From contig NZ_CP060725.1 of assembly GCF_003797775.2 (NCBI RefSeq), positions 3,280,001 through 3,344,000 of the forward strand: a DNA stretch of 64,000 nucleotides, read 5' to 3'. This DNA comes from Sphingopyxis sp. OPL5 (lineage in GTDB: Bacteria; Pseudomonadota; Alphaproteobacteria; Sphingomonadales; Sphingomonadaceae). The translations under genes were made by a program, and so were the position numbers. The notes under the pieces are model-generated. The model had not been told where the DNA came from, ran no database searches, and worked only from the letters and a program-made list of their open reading frames with translations. Shown in pieces: positions 26,801 through 33,549 of this stretch; position 1 is the stretch's first letter; each line of letters opens with the position of its first letter.

Positions 26801-28681
26801 GCGTCGCGCTTTTCGGACATCGAAGCGCTCGGCAAACAGGGCGGTGGGACCTCGGTGATTACCGGCAACTGGATGCTCGGTCAGGGCGCGACCAGCGTCG
26901 TGGATTCGGGCATCCTCGAGCTTGCCGCCGGCGCGGAATTGTCGACCGCTGTCGAGGTGGCGGCGCGCGGGACCTTCCTTGTGAACGGCGTAGTGCGGAA
27001 CGGTGTCACCATCACCGAGGCGGGCGGCATCGTCGGCGGTAGCGGTTCGATTGGGACGGCGGCGGACCTTGCGGGCGGCCGCAAGGCCAACCTCGTGAAT
27101 GCCGGCATCGTCGCGCCGGGCGGCCTGCTCGCGGGGAGCGAGTTTGGAACGCTGACCGTGTTCGGCGACTATCGGCAGAGCGCCGCCGGCGAACTCCAGA
27201 TCGAGCTTGGCGTTCCCGGCACCAGCGATCTTCTGGACGTGCGCGGCGCCGCCGCGCTCGACGGCGCGGTCCAGTTCGTGCCGCTCGATGCGGGTGTTCT
27301 GGGCGCCTATACCTTCCTGAAGGCGACGGGCGGGGTGACCGGCCAGTTCGCCAGGATCAATCCGGACGAGCAGCTGGCGCAGCAGGGCATCTTCTTCACC
27401 TACGCCGTCGACTATAGCGCGGCCAATCAGGTCTCGGTGAACGTCACGCGGACGCAAACAACGCCGACGCCGACGCCGACACCGACACCGACACCCACTC
27501 CTACGCCTACGCCTACGCCTACGCCTACGCCTACGCCTACGCCTACGCCTACGCCGACGCCCACTCCCACGCCGACACCGACACCGCCGCTGGAATTGGA
27601 CCTCACCCCCAACCAGCAGGCCGTCTTCGATGCCTTCGGGTCGAGCGGCGTGTTCACCCGGGATCTTGCGGAAGTGAGGGCGGAGCTCAACTGGATCGCC
27701 CCCTCGCAGGCAGGTGCTGCGCTTGGGACCTTCTCGGGCGAAATCTATGCCGACACACCCGCCATCGCGGCCCGCGCCGGAAGCGAGTTTGCGCGGCTCG
27801 TCGGCAATCGCATGACCGACGCCCGCTCGGATCGCCTGGAGTCGGGCGAGCGCTGGCACGGCATGAATGTCTGGGCACAGGCGATCGGCAGCTTCGGCGA
27901 TGTCGAGAACACGGCCGCCGCAGCCGGCTATGACCATCAGGTCAGCGGGCTGGCGATGGGCATCGACGCGACGCCCAACGTCCAGTCCCGGGTGGGCATT
28001 GCTGCGGGCTGGTCGACGAGCGAGGCCAAGCAGCATCGAACCCGTTCGCGGGCCGAGGGCGACAGCTACCATGTGGGCGCCTATGCGACGGTCGACTTCG
28101 GAACGGCTTTCCTCGATGCGCAGGCGAGCTACGCGCACCACGATCTGGACGTGACCCGAACGCTGGTCACGGGCATGTCGAGCCGCACCGCGAACGGCGA
28201 CGCGTCGGCAAATGAAGTTCGCGGGTCGCTCAAGCTTGGCGCGAATGCCGGGACGAAGGACCTGGACTTCCGACCGTTCGCGAGCCTCGGCTATGCCCGG
28301 GTCCAACAGCATGCGCTCACGGAGCGCGATGCGGGGGACGCGGGGCTCCAGGTCGGCAAGTCCCGGTTCGAGGCCCTGACCGGGAGCCTCGGGTTCGAGC
28401 TCCAGGGCAATCTCGGGCCCGACGGTCGCATCCATCCGTTCGCCGACGTTGTGATCGCGCATGATTTCGACCGCGAAGGCTGGGCCGTGACCAACCGGCT
28501 GATCGGCGGAGGAAGCGCGTTCCGGATCACCGGGGTGCGACCGGGCCGGACCGCCGGCATCGCAAGCGTCGGCATTACCGGGAATCTGGGCACCGCGCAG
28601 TTCCGGATCGGCTACGGCCTCGAGTTGCGCGAGCGCATGGAAGCCCACAGTGTCTCCGGCGGACTGACCTTCCGCTGGTAG
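23825..28681 (+). CDS. Autotransporter (type Va) with duplicated passenger and Thr-Pro linkers
   Basis: The 1618-residue protein has a signal peptide (MKRTLLCASALCGSL, cleaved near AQA), a long beta-helical passenger and a C-terminal autotransporter barrel (about residues 1330-1618) ending GGLTFRW, the expected terminal aromatic. The passenger looks like two units. Unit A (about 24-675) and unit B (about 690-1212) each open with a paired-Cys segment (CTTSTDG..VACTGD; GCSPADP..VICKPP). Each has N/D-G-rich rungs (NSGTI-type repeats), then a matching module (TQTAAGRLDIELGAPG; RQSAAGELQIELGVPG), and ends in a Thr-Pro linker. The second linker is about 40 residues of TP repeats. It was probably fused by duplication. 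The likely role is adhesion or surface structure. Confidence 0.88.
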   Translation: MKRTLLCASALCGSLILVQPAQAACTTSTDGQKTVACTGDTASTVTIGADVDRFTNDGNIAVSLGLAVTAGTNTGDFTNSGTITSTSNQIFSVRIDGFREGAVLSNSGTISTGSNGAAAIAIGGIATVRNSGSIVTLPGSGNSIGLAIEGGGDIANLAGGEIRGGFAGIRTSDRTRLVNAGTISGANGALLGNGSRVDNSGTITGSSNAIAIASDGTVINREGGQLIGTGIGAAVALQSGSNTILNAGRIDTTGTSFGSSATVVILRASTDKSSALVNTATGVIGHPGQDSGDDAILGSGGALSIANAGLIHADISLNGGGAPRTVLNGYDLAGNVVDGASRIEGDLYFNGSDDTVRVRNRGTIIGDIYFGEGVNELYNSGTINGNISDIGDAANHIVLAGTLNGDGSFQGTTTLEVSGVLNGSIVLGGNDDTVIVNGPLTITGENSINVAGGGGDTVIYRGETGAVDAWRINAEKLIKDGGGTTILGSEGATFLGGVTIADGTLVFGTDRAADEIVGNASIGSSGVYRLDGTHLGAIDIAAGGVLLGTGRVGDGRFAEHVLTNAGVVAPGDGEGSIGTLTVISDYTQTAAGRLDIELGAPGISDLLEVRGAANLAGGVNFIPLDLADTGTYTFLTYGSRAGQFDRVGGSGLFFSYSVDYLGDRAVVNVVKSTPTPTPTPTGCSPADPAPGTTVICKPPINGRYVFTADDLTVSVEGLLEAATDGTLIGTRGDNATVKILAGAGILNGRENSGAIDLSGANLQLLNQGIIDAVGGPDPAAVVVLAPDEGTRAYLRNADGARIGHAGPGAPATAIYADALIGGTPGDIAIENDGSIYGDLDLIHAARALIDNGFVIDSATQTSGQRLIDGSVRTGAGNDELRNNGTITGSIETGAGDDIVMNYPGGVIGGDIRLGVGDDVYSQEAGRLDGALDAGEGDDLVEFGGSIGGSIALGAGDDALGIYGAAELAASAGIDGGSGLDTIIFAGNTGTWDASRFSDIEALGKQGGGTSVITGNWMLGQGATSVVDSGILELAAGAELSTAVEVAARGTFLVNGVVRNGVTITEAGGIVGGSGSIGTAADLAGGRKANLVNAGIVAPGGLLAGSEFGTLTVFGDYRQSAAGELQIELGVPGTSDLLDVRGAAALDGAVQFVPLDAGVLGAYTFLKATGGVTGQFARINPDEQLAQQGIFFTYAVDYSAANQVSVNVTRTQTTPTPTPTPTPTPTPTPTPTPTPTPTPTPTPTPTPTPTPTPTPPLELDLTPNQQAVFDAFGSSGVFTRDLAEVRAELNWIAPSQAGAALGTFSGEIYADTPAIAARAGSEFARLVGNRMTDARSDRLESGERWHGMNVWAQAIGSFGDVENTAAAAGYDHQVSGLAMGIDATPNVQSRVGIAAGWSTSEAKQHRTRSRAEGDSYHVGAYATVDFGTAFLDAQASYAHHDLDVTRTLVTGMSSRTANGDASANEVRGSLKLGANAGTKDLDFRPFASLGYARVQQHALTERDAGDAGLQVGKSRFEALTGSLGFELQGNLGPDGRIHPFADVVIAHDFDREGWAVTNRLIGGGSAFRITGVRPGRTAGIASVGITGNLGTAQFRIGYGLELRERMEAHSVSGGLTFRW
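27464..27587 (+). repeat. Thr-Pro coding microsatellite (hexamer repeat)
   Basis: The linker before the autotransporter barrel is encoded by tandem hexamers: ACGCCG and ACACCG types at the edges and an almost perfect run of ACGCCT in the middle (about 27500-27552). Copies stay in frame in units of six bases, so slippage would change linker length by Thr-Pro pairs without breaking the gene. A short run of the same kind encodes the first linker near 25848. Confidence 0.85.
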
Positions 28682-28684
28682 AAG

Positions 28685-28722
28685 GAAGACTCCCGGCCCC
28701 ACCCCCAGGGCCGGGAGTCTTC
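28685..28722 (+). terminator. Stem-loop after the autotransporter
   Basis: A perfect 15-bp stem (GAAGACTCCCGGCCC at 28685-28699 with its complement at 28708-28722) surrounds an 8-base loop. It starts 4 bases after the autotransporter stop. There is no U-run behind it (GATTTCCC follows), so it may be a weak terminator or an RNA-stabilising hairpin that lowers expression of the gene at 28746. Confidence 0.7.
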
Positions 28723-28745
28723 GATTTCCCGAAACGAGGCAGACA

Positions 28746-29777
28746 ATGCATTCGAATACGCAGGAAACAACGCAACCCGGCAAAGCCGAACTGGACGGGG
28801 ATTGGCGCCGCTGGATCGCCGAGAACCTGCTTCTCCATACCGACAAAAGGCAGTTGATCGATGCGATGCGGCGGGCCGGTTTCGATCGCAGCCTGATCGA
28901 GCGGGAACTGCGTCTCGCGGAGCATCATCCCTATCTGATCGCGGCGCGGCGCCTTCAGGCGCGGCTGGACAAGCATCGCTGGATCACATCGGCGCTCGGA
29001 CGGCTCGAACAATTCGGATCGAGGACGATCGAGCGGCGCGAAAGCATCGATTTTGGTACATTTTTCGAGGAATTCTACGCGCGCAACCGGCCACTGATCC
29101 TGACCCGGGCTGTTGGGTCGTGGCGCGCCTTTTCGGCTTGGTCGCTCGATTATATCGAGGCGGCGGTCGGTCCTGTCATTGTGGAACTTCAGGCAGGACG
29201 AGGCGCCGATCGTCTCTATGAGCAGAATTCCGCCCAACATAAGCGCAACGTGCCCTGGCAATCCTTTGTGGCCGCGCTTCGCGACGGCAAACGAAGCAAT
29301 GACTTCTACCTGACCGCCAACAATGGTGCGGCAAATCGGGACGTGCTGGCCCCCCTATGGGAAGATTTCGGACCCATTGACGGCATCCTGTCGGGGCATT
29401 CGCGGGAGCAGGGTTTTCTGTGGCTTGGGCCATCCGGAACGATCACGCCCTGGCACCATGATCTGACGAACAATCTCCTCGTTCAGATCATGGGTCACAA
29501 GCGTCTGACGTTGGCTTCCCCCGCGCAGACGCCGCTGATGCGCAATCATTACCATTGCTACAGCGAGTTCGGCCAGGATGCCACCTGCCGGGTAGCCGGC
29601 GACGGGGCGCGGCCGCATCTCTTGCACTGCGACCTCGCCCCCGGCGAACTCATTTTCCTGCCGATCGGCTGGTGGCATCATGTCGAGGCCCTCGATGTGT
29701 CTGCCAGCCTGACGCTGACAAATTTCCAGGGTCCGAACGACTTTCACAAGGATTATGCGACATTCGGCGAGCTCTGA
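28746..29777 (+). CDS. JmjC/cupin_8-like Fe(II)/2-oxoglutarate hydroxylase
   Basis: The 343-residue protein carries a C-terminal cupin-like JmjC domain. The metal-binding H-x-D is in TPWHHDLTNN, the distal His in GWWHHVEALD, and a Lys for 2-oxoglutarate could be in MGHKRLTL. The N-terminal 130 residues are helical and charged, as in a group of bacterial cupin_8 proteins. Such enzymes hydroxylate amino-acid side chains in proteins or small molecules. It follows the autotransporter across a hairpin and 65 bases, so co-expression is possible. Hydroxylation of the Asn/Asp-rich passenger before export is an inference, not something the sequence proves. Confidence 0.75.
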   Translation: MHSNTQETTQPGKAELDGDWRRWIAENLLLHTDKRQLIDAMRRAGFDRSLIERELRLAEHHPYLIAARRLQARLDKHRWITSALGRLEQFGSRTIERRESIDFGTFFEEFYARNRPLILTRAVGSWRAFSAWSLDYIEAAVGPVIVELQAGRGADRLYEQNSAQHKRNVPWQSFVAALRDGKRSNDFYLTANNGAANRDVLAPLWEDFGPIDGILSGHSREQGFLWLGPSGTITPWHHDLTNNLLVQIMGHKRLTLASPAQTPLMRNHYHCYSEFGQDATCRVAGDGARPHLLHCDLAPGELIFLPIGWWHHVEALDVSASLTLTNFQGPNDFHKDYATFGEL

Positions 29778-30260
29778 GAGAAGGTCGTATTGAAATGGCG
29801 TCGTTGCAATTGCCGTTGGGTGACGAATGCCATGGCGCATGGTCACCTTCGGGGTCTCTCTCGTTTGCGGCCTTGAAAGGTCGGGCGACCGATGGTCCGG
29901 TTCTCACGATTTGCGCTCAGAAGCGGACTGTCGCCAAGCGGCCACTGCTTGCCTTGGCAAATTCAAAAAAAAGACGCCGATCTCGCGAGCGGGTTAGCTG
30001 CTCTTTACGGCCAATAAGGCGACCAACCTCGCCTGTCGGAATTTTCCGCCGGTACGCTCGTTCGCGCTCCTAATCGCATTTCTACGCTAATCTGCACCGC
30101 GTGATAGGTGTCGAGCTATCGGCTGACTACGATTTCTTACTTCGGAGAGCAAAACTCAGCGCTTCTTCTTCGCCCACGCGAAGTAGCGCGGACCCAAAAT
30201 AGGGGTGCTACGCGAAGCCAGTCGTACTGAGGCGTGGAGTTTCGCGCTGTAGGAAAGAAA
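29778..30260. other. Non-coding stretch, about 480 bases
   Basis: I see no convincing gene here. The composition is less GC-rich than the flanks, with an A-run near 29970 (TTCAAAAAAAAGACG). Open frames that cross it are short or have unlikely composition. A possible 90-residue frame from 29795 (MASLQLPLGDECHGAW) ends in Arg/Ser-rich text and is not called. The stretch separates the hydroxylase from tRNA-Asn and could be an old insertion site beside the tRNA, but no repeats or integrase are visible. Confidence 0.5.
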
Positions 30261-30335
30261 TGGCTCCCCGGGTAGGATTCGAACCTACGGCCGCTCGATT
30301 AACAGTCGAGAGCTCTACCGCTGAGCTACCGAGGA
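30261..30335 (-). tRNA. tRNA-Asn (anticodon GTT)
   Basis: On the minus strand the sequence folds as a standard tRNA: acceptor arm TCCTCGG paired with CCGGGGA, D arm AGCTCAGCGGTAGAGCT, anticodon loop CTGTTAA giving GUU (Asn), and the TpsiC arm GTAGGTTCGAATCCTAC. CCA is encoded at the 3' end (30263-30261). The gene is 75 bases long including CCA, with no intron. Confidence 0.96.
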
Positions 30336-30396
30336 ACATGCCGGCGAGCCGGACAAGGCGGCCCCTTTGCCGCCGCGCGCGGCATTTTGCAAGACC

Positions 30397-31167
30397 TCAA
30401 ACGATAAATTGTTCCATCGCGATGCGTTCGTCGAGCCCCTGGTCGGGATCGAACAGCAAAGTCAGCGGGCGACTGCGGTCGGTGGTCACCAAAACCGTCT
30501 TCACATCGCGGATTTCGCGCTGGTCGGCGACCGCGCTGACCGGGCGTTTGGCGGCCTCGCGGACGTTGAAGCGGATGCTTGTCGATTCGGGGACGAGCGC
30601 GCCGCGCCAGCGTCGCGGGCGAAAGGGGCTGATCGGCGTCAGCGCCAGCATCTGCGATTCGAGCGGCAGGATCGGGCCGTTGGCGCTGAGGTTGTACGCG
30701 GTCGATCCCGCCGGGGTCGACACCAGCACGCCGTCGCATGCCAGTTCCTCGAGCATCGTCTTTTCGTTGATCATCACCTCAAGCTTCGCCGCCTGGCGCG
30801 TTTCGCGGAGCAGCGAGATTTCGTTGATCGCGGGCAGGATGTGGCGCTCGCCGCTGATCGTGGTGATGTCGCCCGACAGCGGATGGATGAGGAAGGGCCG
30901 GGCCGCGGCGAGCCGGTCGAGCAGCCCTTCGACGCGGAATTCATTCATCAGGAAGCCGATGGTGCCGCGGTTCATCCCGAACACCGGCAAGCTGCGCCGC
31001 TGGTCGAGCAACTGGTGCAGCATGTGGAGCAGGAATCCGTCGCCGCCGAGCACGATCAACAGATCGGCGTCGTTGAGATCGACGAAATCGTATAGCGGGC
31101 GCAATTCGGCCTCGGCCTCCATCGCGACGGGCGAATTCGACGCGACGAGCGCGATCTTGCGTTGCAT
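30397..31167 (-). CDS. nadK: NAD kinase
   Basis: NAD kinase phosphorylates NAD to NADP. This 256-residue protein has the catalytic GGDG motif at residues 41-44 (VLGGDGFLLHML) and the NRGTIGFLMNEF segment that corresponds to the family's conserved N-x-G-x2-GF. It also has TPAGSTAYNLSANGPILP, the second nucleotide-binding block. It is short for the family, as is common in alphaproteobacteria. The ATG at 31167 is the only good start. It is transcribed in the same direction as moaA, whose stop is 39 bases upstream, so the two may share a transcript. Confidence 0.93.
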   Translation of the reverse strand: MQRKIALVASNSPVAMEAEAELRPLYDFVDLNDADLLIVLGGDGFLLHMLHQLLDQRRSLPVFGMNRGTIGFLMNEFRVEGLLDRLAAARPFLIHPLSGDITTISGERHILPAINEISLLRETRQAAKLEVMINEKTMLEELACDGVLVSTPAGSTAYNLSANGPILPLESQMLALTPISPFRPRRWRGALVPESTSIRFNVREAAKRPVSAVADQREIRDVKTVLVTTDRSRPLTLLFDPDQGLDERIAMEQFIV

Positions 31168-31206
31168 ATTGGTCAGGTCCCCGTGCCTTTAAACTGGGGC
31201 GGGGTG

Positions 31207-32220
31207 TCAGCCGCCCGTTGCACTCATATGACGCGCGACCGCCGGTTTGGACTTTCGGTCTATATGAAAGTCATGCGCGCGGGGTTTGCCAGCCAATGCG
31301 CTGTCAATCAAGCCATCGACTGCATGCGCCCCGCCGTCGCGCAGCGCGGCGCGCAGGTCGACATGATCCTCCTGGCCGAGGCACATATAGATGCGTCCCT
31401 CGACGGTCAGGCGGATGCGGTTGCAGGTCGTGCAGAAATTGTCGCTGAGCGGGGTGATCAGGCCGAGGGTCACCGGACTGTCCTCGACCGCGAAATAGCG
31501 CGCCGGGCCACCGGTCTTTTTGTCGATCGGGAAAATCGCGCGTTCGGCCCGCAGCGGCGCGACGAACGCGTGGAGCGGGATATAATGGTCGCTGCGGTCG
31601 TCGGCGATCTCGCCGAGCGGCATGGTTTCGATCAGCGTCAGGTCGCAGCCGTTCGCGGCGCACCAATCGAGCATCGGCAGCAACTGATCCTCGTTGAGTC
31701 CCGCGAGCGCGACCATGTTGATCTTGACGGCAAGGCCCGCATGCCGCGCCGCGGCGACGCCCTTCAGCGCGACGTCGAGGTCGCCGACGCGCGTGATGTG
31801 GCGGAACGCGGCCGGGTCGAGCGTGTCGAGGCTGACGTTGATCCGGCGCACGCCCGCGGCGGCGAGCATCGGCGCATATTCGGCGAGCCGCATAGCGTTG
31901 GTGGTCAGTGTCAGTTCGTCGAGTCCCTCGCCGATCAGCGCGCCGAGTCGCTCCGCGAGCGTGTCGATGCCGCGCCGGACCAGCGGTTCGCCACCGGTCA
32001 GGCGAATGCGGCGGATACCGCGCGCGACGAAGCGCTCGGCGAGCTCGGCCATTTCCTCGATGCTGAGAACTGCCGATTTTGGCAGAAAAATCATGTCCTC
32101 CGCCATGCAGTAACGACAGCGGAGGTCGCAACGGTCGGTCACCGACAGGCGCAGATAATCGATCCGGCGGCCATGGCCGTCGGTAAGGGGAACCGGGGAC
32201 GAGGGTGACAACGGAGCCAT
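31207..32220 (-). CDS. moaA: GTP 3',8-cyclase MoaA (molybdenum cofactor)
   Basis: MoaA is a radical-SAM enzyme that carries out the first step of molybdopterin synthesis. The 337-residue protein has the SAM 4Fe-4S cluster Cys at residues 31, 35 and 38 (CDLRCRYCM). The second cluster is in the C-terminal half (CTTCNRIRLTVEG, then MCLGQEDHVD). It ends in the essential Gly-Gly (SATGG). The ATG at 32220 is preferred over one 14 codons earlier, which would overlap the divergent gene's leader. No other moa genes are in the window. Confidence 0.94.
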   Translation of the reverse strand: MAPLSPSSPVPLTDGHGRRIDYLRLSVTDRCDLRCRYCMAEDMIFLPKSAVLSIEEMAELAERFVARGIRRIRLTGGEPLVRRGIDTLAERLGALIGEGLDELTLTTNAMRLAEYAPMLAAAGVRRINVSLDTLDPAAFRHITRVGDLDVALKGVAAARHAGLAVKINMVALAGLNEDQLLPMLDWCAANGCDLTLIETMPLGEIADDRSDHYIPLHAFVAPLRAERAIFPIDKKTGGPARYFAVEDSPVTLGLITPLSDNFCTTCNRIRLTVEGRIYMCLGQEDHVDLRAALRDGGAHAVDGLIDSALAGKPRAHDFHIDRKSKPAVARHMSATGG

Positions 32221-32282
32221 CTTTGTAAACCTTGCTGCAAAATGCAGGGGATTGGCAAGCAATGCCTGCTATGGGAGCGCCG

Positions 32283-33479
32283 ATGAATCGCGCAGTTGAC
32301 ACCTTCTCCGCCGCCGTTGGCCACCTTGAATCGCTTCATTTGCGGCACGATGCCGATGTCGGCGTCATCCTGGTCCAGGTCGACCAGTTGGCGCGGATCA
32401 ACAACAGTGCCGGCACCGCGGCGGGCGATGCGGTGCTCGAAGAGATCGGACGGCGGCTCGAAAATTTCGCCGGCGACGAGTTCGGCCGGGGGTCGCATGT
32501 GGACCGGCTCGACGGGCCGCGCTTCCTGATCGTGCCCGCCGCCGCGCTGTCGCTCGGCGCGCTGAGGGCACAGGAACGCGCGCTGCATGTCGCGCTCGCC
32601 GAACCGATGGTCGGCGATCCCAACGGCCGCCTGGCGATTCGCATCGCAGCCGCGCAGATCGTCCGCGAGGAATCGGTCGCCGAGCAATTGCGCACCGCGA
32701 GCGACCAGCTTGCCCGCCCCGCGTCGGCGCGCGACGGTGCGATGGTCAAGGCGGCGCTCGAGCGCGACGAGGTCGTTATCTTCTACCAGCCGCAATATGA
32801 TGTCGCGACCGGCGAAATGACCGGGGTCGAGGCGCTGCTGCGCTGGCAGCATCCCGAACTCGGGCTGCTCGGTGCCGGCGCGCTGGTCACCGCGGCGCGT
32901 GCGGCGCGGATGGAATGCGAACTGACCGAGCAGGCGCACCGCGTCGCGATGGCCGAAATGGCGAAATGGCCGAAGCCGCTGTCGAAGCTGCGCGTGTCGC
33001 TCAACATCACCGCCGCCGACCTTGGCGATCCCGATTTCGCCGATCGGTTCGCCGCGATGGCAAAAAGCGCGCGGGTCGATCCCGACCGGCTGACCCTCGA
33101 ACTCACCGAACAGGCGATGCTCAGCGATCCCGCGAGCGCCGCCGAACAACTCGCGCAGATCCGCGCGCTGGGTAGCGCGATCGCGATCGACGATTTCGGC
33201 ACCGGCTATTCCAGCCTGTCGCTGCTCGCGCGGCTGCCGATCGATTATCTCAAGATCGACAGCGGCTTCACCCGCACCATCGACGGCAGCGACCGCGACC
33301 GCATTGTCGTGCGGGCGATCGTCGACCTTGCGCGCGCGCTGGGGCTGCTGGTGGTGGCCGAGGGGATCGAGAATGAGGCCCAGCTCGTCCGGCTGGGCGA
33401 ACTGGGGGTTGCCACCTGGCAGGGATTTTTGAAATCGGGGCCGGTGCCGTGGGATCAGTTGCTGGCGCTGATGGAATAA
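32283..33479 (+). CDS. EAL-domain c-di-GMP phosphodiesterase with degenerate GGDEF domain
   Basis: This is a cytoplasmic protein of about 398 residues. The N-terminal 150 residues have a GGDEF-like fold (VGVILVQVDQLARIN) but no GG(D/E)EF active site, so they probably do not make c-di-GMP. The C-terminal EAL domain looks complete: GVEALLRW, LNITAADL, LTLELTEQAM, IDDFGTGYSSLS, DYLKID, AEGIENEAQ and the final WQGFLKSGP. It should hydrolyse c-di-GMP to pGpG. No membrane segment or PAS domain is seen. The ATG at 32283 has GGGAG upstream. It is divergent from moaA, and a PilZ c-di-GMP receptor lies 6 kb away. Confidence 0.87.
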   Translation: MNRAVDTFSAAVGHLESLHLRHDADVGVILVQVDQLARINNSAGTAAGDAVLEEIGRRLENFAGDEFGRGSHVDRLDGPRFLIVPAAALSLGALRAQERALHVALAEPMVGDPNGRLAIRIAAAQIVREESVAEQLRTASDQLARPASARDGAMVKAALERDEVVIFYQPQYDVATGEMTGVEALLRWQHPELGLLGAGALVTAARAARMECELTEQAHRVAMAEMAKWPKPLSKLRVSLNITAADLGDPDFADRFAAMAKSARVDPDRLTLELTEQAMLSDPASAAEQLAQIRALGSAIAIDDFGTGYSSLSLLARLPIDYLKIDSGFTRTIDGSDRDRIVVRAIVDLARALGLLVVAEGIENEAQLVRLGELGVATWQGFLKSGPVPWDQLLALME

Positions 33480-33484
33480 CCCTC

Positions 33485-33549
33485 GTCGCCCCCGCGAAGG
33501 CGGGGGCCCGCAGGGTGGCTGGCGGCCCCCGCCTTCGCGGGGGCGACGC
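33485..33549. repeat. Perfect 25-bp inverted repeat between two convergent genes
   Basis: CGTCGCCCCCGCGAAGGCGG at 33485-33504 starts a 25-base arm that is repeated exactly in inverse at 33525-33549, with a 15-base spacer. Each arm also contains a smaller internal palindrome (CCCGC-GAAG-GCGGG type), so the element could form one long hairpin or two small ones. It lies between the convergent EAL and mfd genes and probably acts as a two-way terminator. It looks like a member of a dispersed palindromic repeat family. Confidence 0.8.

Noticed and set aside
27464..27587. CRISPR-like array
   Set aside because: The repeats are adjacent hexamers without spacers and code for a Thr-Pro linker.
24731..28846. 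A 1371-residue open frame on the minus strand opposite the autotransporter
   Set aside because: It mirrors the codon bias of the plus-strand gene, is Arg/Ala/Asp-rich throughout, contains a poly-Arg block opposite the Thr-Pro repeats, and has no domain. High-GC genes often give such shadows.
29555..30073. Plus-strand frame overlapping the end of the hydroxylase and the gap after it
   Set aside because: Arg/Ser-rich, out of frame with the hydroxylase and without a domain.
29778..30400. tRNA-linked genomic island
   Set aside because: No integrase, no attachment-site duplication of the tRNA end and no boundary repeat were seen near tRNA-Asn.
30260..31192. Plus-strand open frame beginning MAPRVGFEPTAARLTVESS
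   Set aside because: This is the well-known false translation of a tRNA gene; the tRNA-Asn at 30261-30335 and the minus-strand nadK gene explain the sequence.
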